64,000 nucleotides of DNA from Roseimaritima sediminicola (lineage in GTDB: Bacteria > Planctomycetota > Planctomycetia > Pirellulales > Pirellulaceae). Position 1 is the stretch's first letter. The number at the start of each line of letters is the position of its first letter. Positions 28,096 to 37,427 of the stretch are shown here, piece after piece. The stretch lies in the NCBI RefSeq assembly GCF_009618275.1, contig NZ_WIAD01000014.1, forward strand, positions 1 to 64,000, read 5' to 3'. The translations under genes and the position numbers were made by a program. The notes under the pieces were generated by a model that was given only the letters and a program-made list of their open reading frames with translations, did no database searches and was not told the origin of the DNA.

Positions 28096-29288
28096 GGATT
28101 GCTGTTGTCGCCGAGCAGATCTGGGTAGCGTTGCTCGAGTCGCTGGCGCATCTCGGGGCGGTTACGGAGGATCGCATACCGCCGTTTCGCACGGCGATCA
28201 TCCGTCATCCCGGCGACCGGGGCGTCGGGCGGCATGATGCGTCCGCCGATATCCTGCAGGTCCGAGGGCCGGACACCCTCGTAGTAAAACATCCCGTTGG
28301 TGTAAGGCGTGGGGGCGTAGTCACCCACGACGCTGACGTCCAGGTCCGCGACGATCTTCGCCTCCATCCCGAGCGCCCACAGGCAAGCGTTGACCAGCAG
28401 GCGGCGGGCGTCGGCATCGAGCAAGTCTTCCGAAGCGCCCAGCGAGGTGTAGACGACGCGGGCTTGCTTGGTTTCGCCAGAGGGCGCGACGTAATGATCG
28501 CGGGTCCAGCCGGCGTTGACGGCCGGCGAATCCTGCTTGATGTCATCGCTGGGCTGGAACGTGTTCAGGACTTGGACGTCCAGCAGCGGCGTCGCGTCCT
28601 GGGGCAGCTGCGATTTGTAGGCGCCCGAGTAGGCATGGATCGCGCCCACGCCGCGCAGGATCGGGTGCTCGGCGGCCGAGTCCACGGCCGTGATCCGGCT
28701 GCCCATGACGTGGTTTCGCCCGTAGTGGCTCTGCCCACGCTGGCCGTGCCACGTATTGCCGAAAACCTGCTCGCCCAGCCCGCCGCGATAGTCTTCGCCG
28801 GCGTAGTTGTAGTTCAACTTTTCCCAGCCCTCGCCCTGGCCGTTGAAGGCGTGGGTGGAAGTTCGCACCCCGACGACCGGTCCGCCCCGCTCGAAGTAGT
28901 CGACCAAATGCTGGACCTGCGAAGCCGGCAAGTCCATAAAGCGAGTGAAGAAGAACAGCAGATCCGCATCTTCCAGTGCCTCCATCCCCGGAACGCTCTT
29001 CGCACCGGGATGGATTTCGCCCTGATCATTGACGCCAAACAGCACGGTGCAGCGAAAGCCGTGGTGGTGAGCCAGGATCTTGGCCAGCAGCGATGTGGTC
29101 TGCTCCGAACGGTACTCGTGGTCGTTGGCGATCAGGACGATGTGCTTGCCGGCCCCGATACCCTGGCCGCCCTCATAGACCAGGGTGTCGCTGCCGGGGT
29201 CAGCCGCGTGGGCCGCGGGCCCCGCGGCCAGGACGATCAGGAAGGCCGCGACAAGGCGGGCGGCGGGCAGCAGGAAACGGGATAGCAT
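28092..29288 (-). CDS. Secreted ThuA-domain protein
   Basis: The 398-residue protein starts MLSRFLLPAARLVAAFLIVL with a signal peptide to about residue 30. The ThuA-like domain follows: HIVLIANDHEYRSEQTTSLL, LLFFFTRFMDLPASQVQHLV, GGPVVGVRTSTHAF and GNTWHGQRGQSHYGRNHV. ThuA-like proteins occur next to sugar-use genes and resemble amidotransferase or alpha/beta hydrolase folds; the activity is uncertain. The family is abundant in planctomycetes. GGAG lies 9 nt upstream. The stop codon is the TAG of a GTAGCTGAAG repeat, so the last codons abut that element. Confidence 0.9.
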   Translation of the reverse strand: MLSRFLLPAARLVAAFLIVLAAGPAAHAADPGSDTLVYEGGQGIGAGKHIVLIANDHEYRSEQTTSLLAKILAHHHGFRCTVLFGVNDQGEIHPGAKSVPGMEALEDADLLFFFTRFMDLPASQVQHLVDYFERGGPVVGVRTSTHAFNGQGEGWEKLNYNYAGEDYRGGLGEQVFGNTWHGQRGQSHYGRNHVMGSRITAVDSAAEHPILRGVGAIHAYSGAYKSQLPQDATPLLDVQVLNTFQPSDDIKQDSPAVNAGWTRDHYVAPSGETKQARVVYTSLGASEDLLDADARRLLVNACLWALGMEAKIVADLDVSVVGDYAPTPYTNGMFYYEGVRPSDLQDIGGRIMPPDAPVAGMTDDRRAKRRYAILRNRPEMRQRLEQRYPDLLGDNSNP

Positions 29289-29432
29289 CGGTGACTGCTC
29301 CGGTTTTTCGGAAGAAGGGTGGGCGGACAGCGCGGCGCAAACAGCATCCATCAAAATCCACTGGCCGCCCAGACGCCAGCCTATTGTATCCGCTGCGCGA
29401 GCGCCGGCGACGCGGTGCCGGCCAGAGCGGCA

Positions 29433-30371
29433 TCACTGATGCAGGTCGCCTTCCAAAAATCGCAGCATCCAGGCGGCGAACAGGCCCAGCATCAGCATGC
29501 TCGACAGCGACACTCGGTCGTGCGAGTGAAACTCCATCTCCGGCAGCAGGTCGCTGAGCGCGATGCAGAGAAAGACGCCGGCCGAGAAAGCCAACAGATA
29601 GGCCACCGCGGACGAACCGCCCATCGTCAGCCCGGCATAGCAGAGGCCAGCGCCCAGGGGACAAGCCAACGCGAACACCAGGTTCGCGATCCGCCGCGCC
29701 CGCACCGATTTGCCTCCGGCGGCCATCATCGACGTCACCGAGATCGCATCCAGCGGCTTGTGTAGAAAGACCGCCAGGAAGGCGCCAAACCCCATCAGAA
29801 TCCCCGTGTGCCCCGGGTGACTGGCGTCCATCGCCACGGCCGCCGCCAACGTGACTCCGTCGATCAACGTATGGATCGTCAAGCCGGCCAGCACGGCCAG
29901 CCAGCTGTGCCGATGCGCGTGAGCCCCCTCATGCGTTTGCCCCGGACCGTGGCCCGCATGACCGTGGCCCGCATGATCGTGGCCGGCTGCTGCCGCATGC
30001 TCGGCGTCGCCATGCCCGCACTGGTCGTGGCCGTCGCCGGCGGCGTCGCCCTTAAACGCCTGCTCCTCACCGTGGTGGTGGTGGTGAAACAAACGCAGCA
30101 TCGCGAACGTTGCGACAATGCCCGCCATCACGGCCAACATGATATTGTCCAGCCTGACGCTGCGGCCGATGTCGTGCAGGGCGTGGGGCAGCAGGTGAAA
30201 CACGGCCGTGCCCAGCATCACTCCACCCACCAGGCTGATGATGTGCTGCATCCCGTTATGGGTGATCCGCATCCGCTGGGTAATACCACCACCAGCCAGG
30301 GAAGCGGCCACCACGGCCACGCAGTACGCCACCAGAACGGCGATCGGCAGGGCAGATTCAGCAGAAAGCAT
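29433..30371 (-). CDS. ZIP family metal transporter
   Basis: This 312-residue protein has about eight helices. The first helices hold SLVGGVMLGTAVFHLLPHAL, and a His/Asp-rich loop (FHHHHHGEEQ through HGHAGHG) lies between helices III and IV, a typical metal-binding loop. TIHTLIDGVTLAAAVAMD and LHKPLDAISV give the helix IV and V metal path residues (His, Asp, Glu or Gln). ZIP proteins import zinc, iron or manganese. The start at 30371 is chosen because GGGG lies upstream; an ATG at 30392 is an alternative. Confidence 0.9.
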   Translation of the reverse strand: MLSAESALPIAVLVAYCVAVVAASLAGGGITQRMRITHNGMQHIISLVGGVMLGTAVFHLLPHALHDIGRSVRLDNIMLAVMAGIVATFAMLRLFHHHHHGEEQAFKGDAAGDGHDQCGHGDAEHAAAAGHDHAGHGHAGHGPGQTHEGAHAHRHSWLAVLAGLTIHTLIDGVTLAAAVAMDASHPGHTGILMGFGAFLAVFLHKPLDAISVTSMMAAGGKSVRARRIANLVFALACPLGAGLCYAGLTMGGSSAVAYLLAFSAGVFLCIALSDLLPEMEFHSHDRVSLSSMLMLGLFAAWMLRFLEGDLHQ

Positions 30372-30531
30372 GGCGTCGGCCCCGCGAGGCATTGTCCGTA
30401 TAAATCAGAACGCCCCAAGTGAGCGAGCATTGCAGCGGCACGAGCAAGGTGGTGCCGAAAAAGCGGACGTATTGTTTGCCAGAGGGCGGATTGTTGCAAG
30501 GACCGTATCGGCTAGCTCAGCGGCCCAAAGC

Positions 30532-30554
30532 AGCTCGGCTGTCCCAGCCGAGCT
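30532..30554. repeat. Perfect REP-like palindrome AGCTCGGCTG-TCC-CAGCCGAGCT
   Basis: A 10-bp perfect inverted repeat with a 3-nt loop starts 2 nt beyond the stop (30556-30558) of the following minus-strand gene. It could serve as that gene's terminator, though no T-run follows. It matches the coding copies at 60722 and 60785 almost exactly. Confidence 0.9.
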
Positions 30555-30555
30555 A

Positions 30556-31419
30556 CTATTTGGCCGAGGCGGCTGTGGCGGTGGCCGCAGTGGCGCGGCG
30601 CTCGCGCAGATAGACCGCGCGGCTTTTCTCGGCGAAACGCTGCCGGATCTCCGGCAACACCTGCGGCAGGCGAACGGCCAGCTCCTCCATACCGCGGGGA
30701 TTCGACGCCGCCGCTCGCGAGATCTGCGAGATGAACTTGGCGCTCTCGGCGAAGTTATTGTCGGCGGTTCGCCCGATCAGCCCGCTGAGCGTCCGCGCGA
30801 TCAGGTCCGCGCCCAGATTATCCAGCTGGATAAAGCAGTCCAGCGTGCCGACCACGACCGCCTGCCCGCTCGGGTCGGTTTGCGTTTCGCTCCGCAAAAC
30901 GAACACGGCCTTGCCCGAAACCGGCACCGCAGCCAGCGGCCCGCTGTACTCGCCGCTGGCGTAATACAAATGCGTCTGCTGGTCGCCATAGACCAGATCG
31001 ATGTGGCACACCGTGCCGGCGTGGTCGTTGGCCTGCAGCTGGAACGGGGCAATTCGCTGGGTTTTGACCTTCGTGATCCCCATCTCGTCCCAGATACCGA
31101 CCATCACCTCGGGATGCCGCACCAGAAACACGAACATCTCCGGGTCGCACTCGATCTGCTGGGTGGGCAGCCGGCGAAACAGGGTCGGCGAGTGGACGAT
31201 CCGCCGGATTCGCTGCTGGGCTTCGGCGGTCAACCGATCCAGCGGAAGATGCTCGATCGCATCGGCTCGCGTCGCGCGGTCGGTGCCCCCGGCGGCCGCC
31301 CCGCCCGAAACCACCGGCCGCGATGCCTGCTGGCCCATCGCCGTGGGCAGCCCCACCGGGGACGCGAGGCACACGAAGCTGACCAGCGCCAAAATCGACA
31401 GGGCGTTATGACGTGGCAT
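30556..31419 (-). CDS. Secreted protein of unknown function
   Basis: The 287-residue product has an N-terminal signal (ALSILALVSFVCLASPVGL) and a mature domain with DRLTAEAQQRIRRIV, IECDPEMFVFLVRHPEVMVG and VSGKAVFVLRSETQTDPSG. The C-terminal Ala/Thr/Arg-rich helix has an RQRFAEKSRAVYLRERR stretch. No domain was recognised. It may be a planctomycete-specific envelope protein. Its 3' end abuts a perfect palindrome. Confidence 0.6.
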   Translation of the reverse strand: MPRHNALSILALVSFVCLASPVGLPTAMGQQASRPVVSGGAAAGGTDRATRADAIEHLPLDRLTAEAQQRIRRIVHSPTLFRRLPTQQIECDPEMFVFLVRHPEVMVGIWDEMGITKVKTQRIAPFQLQANDHAGTVCHIDLVYGDQQTHLYYASGEYSGPLAAVPVSGKAVFVLRSETQTDPSGQAVVVGTLDCFIQLDNLGADLIARTLSGLIGRTADNNFAESAKFISQISRAAASNPRGMEELAVRLPQVLPEIRQRFAEKSRAVYLRERRATAATATAASAK

Positions 31420-31558
31420 GCAAATCAGGGGCTAAAGGCACCGCAGGGTCAAGGCTCCGCGACCAAGACGCTCGTATCGATTATTCGGCTCGCGGAGCCT
31501 CCACGGCCCAGGAAAACTCTTCGCCTTTCAGGAAAAGGCACAGGTAGCCGCCCAATAG

Positions 31559-31628
31559 CAGTTCGGCTGTCCCAGCCGAGAAGAAAGTAGCTCGGCTGCC
31601 CCAGCCGAGCGACCCTGCCCCAGCCGAA
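31559..31628. repeat. AGCTCGGCTG palindrome copies upstream of rpsJ
   Basis: One full copy (31588-31610) and one nearly full copy (31559-31580) are followed by a truncated half (CCCTGCCCCAGCCGAATC). They share the unit found at 6308, 30532 and 54101. This is part of the 445-base gap 31420-31864. Confidence 0.8.
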
Positions 31629-31709
31629 TCAAAAAACTTGACCAACCGTCAAAAAAAACGACCAACAGCCGTTGACCGTCTTGAGGCGTGCCGATAGATT
31701 CTCACCTTC

Positions 31710-31738
31710 TTGACGAGACAGTCAGCGCGAAATCTACG
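31710..31738 (+). promoter_or_regulatory. Candidate promoter upstream of rpsJ
   Basis: TTGACG (31710-31715) and TCTACG (31733-31738) are spaced 17 nt. The -10 element is weak. It is the best such pair seen upstream of the ribosomal protein operon by eye. Confidence 0.35.
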
Positions 31739-31743
31739 CAAAC

Positions 31744-31761
31744 ACCGGCACGTGTGCCGGT
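31744..31761 (+). other. 18-bp palindrome in the rpsJ leader
   Basis: ACCGGCACGTGTGCCGGT is perfectly symmetric and is followed by TTCTTGTCGG. If transcribed from the candidate promoter at 31710 it could form a hairpin in the leader about 103 nt before the rpsJ start, a place where ribosomal protein operons often carry autoregulatory structures. Confidence 0.45.
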
Positions 31762-31864
31762 TTCTTGTCGGCCAGGATTTCCCTGGCCGGGCCCAAGGCG
31801 GTTCGGTGGGTTTGTGTTGCCAACGTCTCGAGTGCTTCAATACTTGTAACTTAGGTAGTTTGCC

Positions 31865-32191
31865 GTGGCGGCTGGGTCGCACGAAGTCATTCGTATCCGT
31901 ATGGAAGCGTACGACCACTCGATCTTGGATCAGAGTGCGCTGGATATTGTGGAAACCGTCAAGCGGACCCATAGCGAGGTTCACGGACCAATCCCTTTGC
32001 CAACGCGGATCGAGAAGTACACCGTCTTGTCCGGCCCCTTCGTCGACAAGAAGGCGCGCCAGCAATTCGAGATCCGCACGCACAAGCGGCTGATCGACAT
32101 CGTGGCGGCCACGGCCAAGACGATCGAAGCACTGAACAAATTAAGTCTTCCGGCCGGCGTTGATATCAAAATCAAGGCCTCGGCAAGATAA
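31865..32191 (+). CDS. rpsJ: 30S ribosomal protein S10
   Basis: The product is 108 residues starting at a GTG. The family core [20 protein letters not shown] is complete and the protein ends [19 protein letters not shown]10 sits in the 30S head and also joins antitermination complexes (NusE). It leads the S10-spc cluster; rpsL, rpsG, fusA and tuf are not adjacent. A 274-base gap separates it from rplC. Confidence 0.97.
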   Translation: MAAGSHEVIRIRMEAYDHSILDQSALDIVETVKRTHSEVHGPIPLPTRIEKYTVLSGPFVDKKARQQFEIRTHKRLIDIVAATAKTIEALNKLSLPAGVDIKIKASAR

Positions 32192-32465
32192 AAAACGTCT
32201 GAATCGGCCGTTAGGGCTTTCGCCCTGCGGCATGCACGATAAGATTTCGTCCCCGCCCGCGGCCGATCTGGCTCCGCGAGCGCCCAGGGTCTGCGTGAAG
32301 GTCCTGGGGTTGGTTTGTTTTGACTGTAAAACGGATTGTTGGCTCGCGACAACGGTATTCCATTTGAAACGGAAGCCGGCCCGATAACCTCCTGGCGCCC
32401 CGCGGCGTGACAAGGTTCGGGAGGCGACTCGCTCCACTTAACTTTGTTTACTGAAGGCACGTGAT

Positions 32466-33146
32466 ATGCCACGGGGAATCCTCGGCCGCAAAGTCGGGAT
32501 GACGCAGGTCTATTTGGAAGACGGTACGGCAGTGCCGGTAACGGTCATTCAGGCTGGCCCCTGCAATGTCTTGCAGGTCCGTACGCAGGAGCGAGATGGT
32601 TACGAAGCGGTTCAGCTCGGCTTTGAGGACAAACCTCGCCGGTTGGCCAATCGCAGCGAGCGCGGCCATGTGGCCAAGCTGGACAGCAAGCGGCAGAAGT
32701 CGCGAGCCGGTGTCGAAGCGGTCGCCAAGGCGGACTGCGAGCCGCAGCGATTCATTCGCGAGTTCCGCGGCCAAACCGACAGCGAAGTCGGTGCTCAGGT
32801 CACGGTCGCCGAATTCGAAGGCGTCAAAGCGGTCGATGTCACCGCCACCAGCAAGGGCCGCGGATTCGCCGGCGTCATGAAGCGTCACAACTTCAGCGGC
32901 CAGCGTGCGACGCACGGCGTCAAGAAAGTGCACCGCCACGCCGGCGGCACCGGCTGCAGTGCTTCGCCCAGTCGCGTGTTCAAGGGCCGCAAGATGGCTG
33001 GTCATTACGGCAATGAGCGAGTGACCACGCGCAATCTGCAAGTCGTCAAGGTGGACGAAGAGAATCATTTGTTATTGGTGCGTGGAGCGGTCCCAGGGCC
33101 CAACGGTGGCTTTGTTTCTGTTCGCGAAACCAATCGGTTGCGGTAG
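32466..33146 (+). CDS. rplC: 50S ribosomal protein L3
   Basis: The product is 226 residues. It starts [20 protein letters not shown], typical of bacterial L3, with the conserved [20 protein letters not shown] and the core [21 protein letters not shown]3 helps fold 23S rRNA domain VI near the peptidyl transferase centre. It is next to rplD, whose start is 60 nt downstream. A GAAGGC site lies 7 nt upstream of the ATG. Confidence 0.97.
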   Translation: MPRGILGRKVGMTQVYLEDGTAVPVTVIQAGPCNVLQVRTQERDGYEAVQLGFEDKPRRLANRSERGHVAKLDSKRQKSRAGVEAVAKADCEPQRFIREFRGQTDSEVGAQVTVAEFEGVKAVDVTATSKGRGFAGVMKRHNFSGQRATHGVKKVHRHAGGTGCSASPSRVFKGRKMAGHYGNERVTTRNLQVVKVDEENHLLLVRGAVPGPNGGFVSVRETNRLR

Positions 33147-33206
33147 TTGGTCTGGGTGAGGCATGCTGCCCGCCGCTATTTGAAAGAAATACTGGAGTTT
33201 CCTAAC

Positions 33207-33878
33207 ATGGCCAGCCTGACGGTTTACGACGCCAGCGGAGAGAGTGTCGGCACTTACGACATCGATCCCGCGGCGATCGCGCCCCGAATCAGCAAGCAGT
33301 TGTTGCATGACGTCGTGGTGATGTACCAGGCCAATCAACGGCAAGGTTCGCACAACACGCGGACTCGCGGCGAAGTGAGCGGCAGTACCAAGAAACTGTA
33401 CCGCCAAAAAGGCACCGGTAACGCCCGTGCCGGCAGCAAACGCACCAACGTTCGTCGCGGCGGTGGCGTCGCACGGACCGTCAAGCCGCGCGACTACAGC
33501 TACCGCCTGCCGCGCAAAGCCGTGCGACTGGCCACCCGAATGGCCATCGCCAGCAAAATCGCCGACGGCCAGGTCGTGGTGATCGACAAATTGGAATTCA
33601 GCGAGCCCAAGACCAAGCAGATGGCGTCGGTCCTGAAGGCCCTGGGCCTGGACGACAAGACCACCCTGGTCACCACCGCCGGCCTCGACGGCATGGTGTA
33701 CCGCAGTGCACGCAACATCCAAGGCGTCAACGTGTCGCCGGTACGCGACTTGAACGCCTTGACGGTGCTGAAGCCACGCCGCTTGTTGGTCACTCGCGAA
33801 GCCCTGGACAAAATCAAAGATGGTACCTTCGCTTCGCCCGCCACCGCCGGCAACGAAGCTCAAGGAGCGGAAGCATGA
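33207..33878 (+). CDS. rplD: 50S ribosomal protein L4
   Basis: The product is 223 residues, starting MASLTVYDASGESVGTYDID. The conserved loop region contains TRGEVSGSTKKLYRQKGTG and GSKRTNVRRGGG, which reaches the exit tunnel. L4 binds 23S rRNA and, in E. coli, autoregulates the S10 operon. The start at 33207 has GGAG upstream and is preferred over in-frame codons from 33147. The stop overlaps rplW by 4 nt. Confidence 0.97.
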   Translation: MASLTVYDASGESVGTYDIDPAAIAPRISKQLLHDVVVMYQANQRQGSHNTRTRGEVSGSTKKLYRQKGTGNARAGSKRTNVRRGGGVARTVKPRDYSYRLPRKAVRLATRMAIASKIADGQVVVIDKLEFSEPKTKQMASVLKALGLDDKTTLVTTAGLDGMVYRSARNIQGVNVSPVRDLNALTVLKPRRLLVTREALDKIKDGTFASPATAGNEAQGAEA

Positions 33879-34198
33879 GCCGAATTCAACCCCCAGCCCA
33901 GTCGGAAGGCGGACTGCAACTCGAACCGCACCAGGTTCTGCTGCGACCGCTGGTCACCGAAAAAGGCGTCCATCGCGCCAGTCGAAACAATCAGTACGCT
34001 TTCGAGATCCATCGACAAGCGACCAAGATCGACGTGCGAAAGGCCGTGGAAACATTGTTCGACGTCAAGGTCGCGAAGGTGCGGACGCAGACTCGCAAGG
34101 GCAAGGCCCGGCGGTTCAAGTTCCGTGTCGGCCGCACCGGTGACTGGAAGAAAGCCATCGTGACGCTCGATCCCGAGCATCGCATCGACTTCTTCTAG
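33875..34198 (+). CDS. rplW: 50S ribosomal protein L23
   Basis: The product is 107 residues. The conserved core is [20 protein letters not shown] and [21 protein letters not shown]23 sits at the tunnel exit and docks trigger factor and SRP. Its N-terminal tail of about 20 residues ([15 protein letters not shown]) is longer than usual. It overlaps the rplD stop by 4 nt. Confidence 0.96.
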   Translation: MSRIQPPAQSEGGLQLEPHQVLLRPLVTEKGVHRASRNNQYAFEIHRQATKIDVRKAVETLFDVKVAKVRTQTRKGKARRFKFRVGRTGDWKKAIVTLDPEHRIDFF

Positions 34199-34245
34199 GC
34201 GTTCGTCGCAACCGAAACCGTATCGAGAGCATATCAGGCAAAGCC

Positions 34246-35106
34246 ATGGGCATTCGAGTATACAAACCTACCACCAACGGACGGCGCAACGCCTCGGTCA
34301 GCGATTTCGCTGAACTGACGCCGGGCGCCAAGCCCGAACGGAACCTGTTGGTTCCCAAGCGCAAGACCGGTGGCCGCAACAACCAAGGCAAGATCACCGC
34401 GCGTCACCGCGGTGGCGGCCACAAACAGAAGTATCGCATCATCGACTTCCGCCGCAACAAGGACGGTGTCGAAGCCCGCGTCGATTCGGTTCAGTACGAC
34501 CCGAACCGCTCGGCACGGATCGCGCTGCTGCACTACGCCGATGGCGACAAGCGTTACGTGATCGCACCGGCCAGCCTCAAAGCCGGCGACCGCGTGATGA
34601 ACGGCCCGGACGCGCCGGGCAAAGTCGGCGACTGCATGCCCCTGAAGAACATTCCCGTCGGAACCACCGTCAGCTGCGTCGAACTGCGACCGGGCGGTGG
34701 AGCTTCGATGTGTCGCTCGGCCGGTACCGAAGCCCTGTTGATGGCTCGCGAAGCCGAATGGGCCCAGTTGTCCCTGCCCAGCGGCGAAGTCCGCCGCGTG
34801 CCTGCGGTATGCCGAGCCACGATCGGACAGGTCGGCAACACCGATCACAGCAAAGTGCGGTTGGGCAAAGCCGGACGAGCCCGCTGGTTGGGACGTCGTC
34901 CGCACGTTCGCGGAACGGCCATGAACCCGATCGACCACCCGCACGGTGGTGGTGAAGGCCGGACCAAGGGCGGTCGTCACCCGGTCAGCCCGCAGGGCAA
35001 GAGCGCCAAGGGCGGCGCCACGCGTCAGCGTCGCAAGCCCAGCAACACGTCGATCGTCCGGCGTCGCAAGAGCCGGCGTTACGGCCAGTTGAAACTGCAC
35101 AACTAA
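34246..35106 (+). CDS. rplB: 50S ribosomal protein L2
   Basis: The product is 286 residues, with [20 protein letters not shown] at the start and the conserved [20 protein letters not shown] type motif (here [18 protein letters not shown]). L2 is a primary 23S rRNA-binding protein needed for subunit joining and peptidyl transfer. It follows rplW by 47 nt. Length matches bacterial L2 (about 275), with a slightly longer C-terminal basic tail. Confidence 0.97.
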   Translation: MGIRVYKPTTNGRRNASVSDFAELTPGAKPERNLLVPKRKTGGRNNQGKITARHRGGGHKQKYRIIDFRRNKDGVEARVDSVQYDPNRSARIALLHYADGDKRYVIAPASLKAGDRVMNGPDAPGKVGDCMPLKNIPVGTTVSCVELRPGGGASMCRSAGTEALLMAREAEWAQLSLPSGEVRRVPAVCRATIGQVGNTDHSKVRLGKAGRARWLGRRPHVRGTAMNPIDHPHGGGEGRTKGGRHPVSPQGKSAKGGATRQRRKPSNTSIVRRRKSRRYGQLKLHN

Positions 35107-35224
35107 ACGGCCCGCGGCAGCCAGCCTCCGCGGAGCTCAGCCCGCCGGTTGGCCCTAGCCAGCCGGTCGGCCGTGAGCTTGACAACCAATTCACTAGATC
35201 CTTCCACCTGTACCCCCGAATGCT

Positions 35225-35497
35225 ATGAGTCGCAGCTCGAAAAAAGGTCCGCACGTCGACCCCAAGCTGTATTTCAAGGTTCAGAAGCAAGCCGAAGGCG
35301 GCAAAGCTGAACCGATCAAGACTTGGGCTCGGTCCTGCACGATCGTTCCCGAGTTTGTGAATGTGACCTTCATGGTTCACGATGGCCGCAAGCACGTCAA
35401 AGTGCTGGTCACCGAAGACATGGTCGGACACAAGCTGGGCGAGTTCGCACCGTCGCGCACCTTCCGGGGTCACGGCGGCAAAGGCAACAAGCGTTAA
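35225..35497 (+). CDS. rpsS: 30S ribosomal protein S19
   Basis: The product is 90 residues, starting [20 protein letters not shown]. The core [20 protein letters not shown] and the [11 protein letters not shown] end are typical. S19 sits in the head of the 30S subunit next to S13. It is separated from rplB by 118 nt, which shows no gene. Confidence 0.97.
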   Translation: MSRSSKKGPHVDPKLYFKVQKQAEGGKAEPIKTWARSCTIVPEFVNVTFMVHDGRKHVKVLVTEDMVGHKLGEFAPSRTFRGHGGKGNKR

Positions 35498-35552
35498 TCA
35501 GATAGTTAAGCGTTAAACATACGGAACGATCCGCGAGACAGCGGCCACTGCT

Positions 35553-35912
35553 ATGACCACCATCACTGCCCGTCACAAGAATGCCCGCATGAGCGCCCGC
35601 AAGGTGCGTTTGGTTGCCGATATGGTGCGTGGCAAGTATGCCGACGACGCCCTCAACATCCTGCAGTTCCAGCCCCAACGCGGGGCTCGCCTGCTGGAGA
35701 AGGTTATCAAGAGTGCCGTCGGTAACGCGGCGGACCCGGAACAGAATGGCGGCCAAGCCTTTCGCGTCGAAGACCTGGTGTTGACCGAGGTGCGCGTCGA
35801 CGGCGGGCCGATGTTCAAGCGGATCCGTCCCCGGGCCCGCGGCATGGCCTTTATGATCAAGAAACGCACCAGTCACATCACCGTCGGCCTGACGCCGATC
35901 GATGAACTGTAG
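35553..35912 (+). CDS. rplV: 50S ribosomal protein L22
   Basis: The product is 119 residues. Its conserved parts include the N-terminal TARHKNARMSARKVRLVADM and the C-terminal loop (GGPMFKRIRPRARGMAFMIK), which lines the peptide exit tunnel. It contacts all 23S domains. The gene lies between rpsS and rpsC, the normal order. Confidence 0.97.
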   Translation: MTTITARHKNARMSARKVRLVADMVRGKYADDALNILQFQPQRGARLLEKVIKSAVGNAADPEQNGGQAFRVEDLVLTEVRVDGGPMFKRIRPRARGMAFMIKKRTSHITVGLTPIDEL

Positions 35913-35978
35913 TCGTACCGAGACCCGTTAGAAAACATTTGATCCTGCCCCGAGTGGCCAGAACGAACGAGCAAGGTT

Positions 35979-36689
35979 ATGGGACAAAAAGTCAATCCAA
36001 TCGCATTCCGAACGGGCGTCACCCGTGGATGGTCCAGTCGTTGGTATGCGTCGAAGAAAGACTTTCCTGAACTGCTGTTGGAAGACAAGAAGGTTCGCGA
36101 ATTCATCAAGAACCATCCCAAGAAAACGCAGTACCGCAATGCCGGAATCGACCGCATCGAAATCGAACGTACCCGGGATGAGGTTCGCGTCATCCTGTAC
36201 GTGGCTCGTCCGGGTCTGATCATCGGCAAGAAGGGTCAGGAAGTGGAGATCCTGCAGGGTGAACTGCAGAATTTGATCGGCCGCCGTGTCAACCTGAAAG
36301 TCGAAGAGGTTGGGCGTCCGGAACTGATGGCGCAGTTGGTGGCCGAGGACATCGCCCAACAACTGAGCAAGCGGTCGAGTTTCCGCCGAACCATGAAACG
36401 TTCGATGGAACAGACCATGGATGCCGGTGCCAAAGGGATCAAGATCCAGTTGGCCGGGCGTCTGGGCGGTGCCGAAATGGCTCGCCGTGAGAAGCAGCAA
36501 AGCGGCTCGATTCCGCTCAGCACGTTAAACGCAAAAATTGATTACGGATTCACCGAAGCGATGACGCCACAGGGGCACATCGGTATTCAAGTGTGGGTCA
36601 ACCAAGGTACTTACGGAGACGACGCCGATGGCTCTGATGCCGCGACGGGTCAAACATCGAAAAAGCCAAAGAGGACGTATAAAAGGTAA
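35979..36689 (+). CDS. rpsC: 30S ribosomal protein S3
   Basis: The product is 236 residues, starting MGQKVNPIAFRTGVTRGWSS. The KH domain carries GLIIGKKGQEVEILQGEL. The conserved C-terminal domain ends near GIQVWVNQGTYGDD, then a lineage-specific tail of about 25 residues (SKKPKRTYKR end) follows. S3 helps form the mRNA entry channel. The tail overlaps the first 62 nt of rplP in another frame, an unusual dual-coding stretch. Confidence 0.96.
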   Translation: MGQKVNPIAFRTGVTRGWSSRWYASKKDFPELLLEDKKVREFIKNHPKKTQYRNAGIDRIEIERTRDEVRVILYVARPGLIIGKKGQEVEILQGELQNLIGRRVNLKVEEVGRPELMAQLVAEDIAQQLSKRSSFRRTMKRSMEQTMDAGAKGIKIQLAGRLGGAEMARREKQQSGSIPLSTLNAKIDYGFTEAMTPQGHIGIQVWVNQGTYGDDADGSDAATGQTSKKPKRTYKR

Positions 36690-37044
36690 CGCGACGCGCG
36701 GCAATCGCGTGGTCTTTGGTGACTACGGTATCCAGTCCCTGGAGCCTGGTTGGATCAAAGCCGCCACGATTGAAGCGGGTCGTATCGCTGCCCAGCAATA
36801 CGTCCGTGGTGAAGGCAAACTGTACATCCGCATCTTCCCCGACAAATCCGTCTCCAGCACGCCGCTGGAAACCCGGATGGGTAAGGGGAAAGGTGAGCCC
36901 GACTTTTGGGCGGCCTCGGTCAAACCGGGGACCGTGCTGTATGAGTTGAGCGGTGTGACCGAACAACAAGCCAAGGTGTGCTTTGCACGTCTGGCCAGCA
37001 AAATGCCTGTCAAGGTCCGGTTCGTCGCCCGACGACCGGTTTAA
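36628..37044 (+). CDS. rplP: 50S ribosomal protein L16
   Basis: The product is 138 residues, starting MALMPRRVKHRKSQRGRIKG, with the canonical LMP(K/R)RVK(Y/H)RK pattern. An internal ATG at 36637 would remove three residues. L16 is close to the A-site tRNA and peptidyl transferase centre. The first 62 nt overlap the rpsC tail in a different frame, which is longer than the short overlaps seen elsewhere in this cluster. Confidence 0.96.
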   Translation: MALMPRRVKHRKSQRGRIKGNATRGNRVVFGDYGIQSLEPGWIKAATIEAGRIAAQQYVRGEGKLYIRIFPDKSVSSTPLETRMGKGKGEPDFWAASVKPGTVLYELSGVTEQQAKVCFARLASKMPVKVRFVARRPV

Positions 37045-37114
37045 CTGATTCATACATTCCGTGACCGGGCCGTTCGGCCGAAACGAACGGTCGGCAACGC
37101 CTACGAGATGTCCC

Positions 37115-37309
37115 ATGAGCAAAGCCGCTGAACTTCGCGAAATGAGCGACGAGCAGTTGGAACTGACCTGCAAGGAAACGGCCGAAAAACTGTTCCGCTT
37201 GCGGTTCCAGTCGCAGTCGGAACGGCTGGACGTTCCCAGTGAACTGAAGAAGAACCGCCGTTTGATCGCGCGGATCAAGACCATCCAGACCGAGCGGGCC
37301 AAGTCCTAG
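37115..37309 (+). CDS. rpmC: 50S ribosomal protein L29
   Basis: The product is 64 residues starting MSKAAELREMSDEQLELTCK, followed by LFRLRFQSQ and the helical ARIKTIQTER end. It forms the usual two-helix bundle near the tunnel exit. The ATG at 37115 is used because upstream in-frame codons are not protein-like. Confidence 0.95.
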   Translation: MSKAAELREMSDEQLELTCKETAEKLFRLRFQSQSERLDVPSELKKNRRLIARIKTIQTERAKS

Positions 37310-37427
37310 GGACACCGCCGCGGCCCGCCTTCGGGCCAGCCGAGCACTGCCGAGACCCGTGTTGTATGAGTCCGGTGGTCCATTGAATTTTGTAACCGAT
37401 TAAAGCCTACGTTTCAGTCAATCCATC

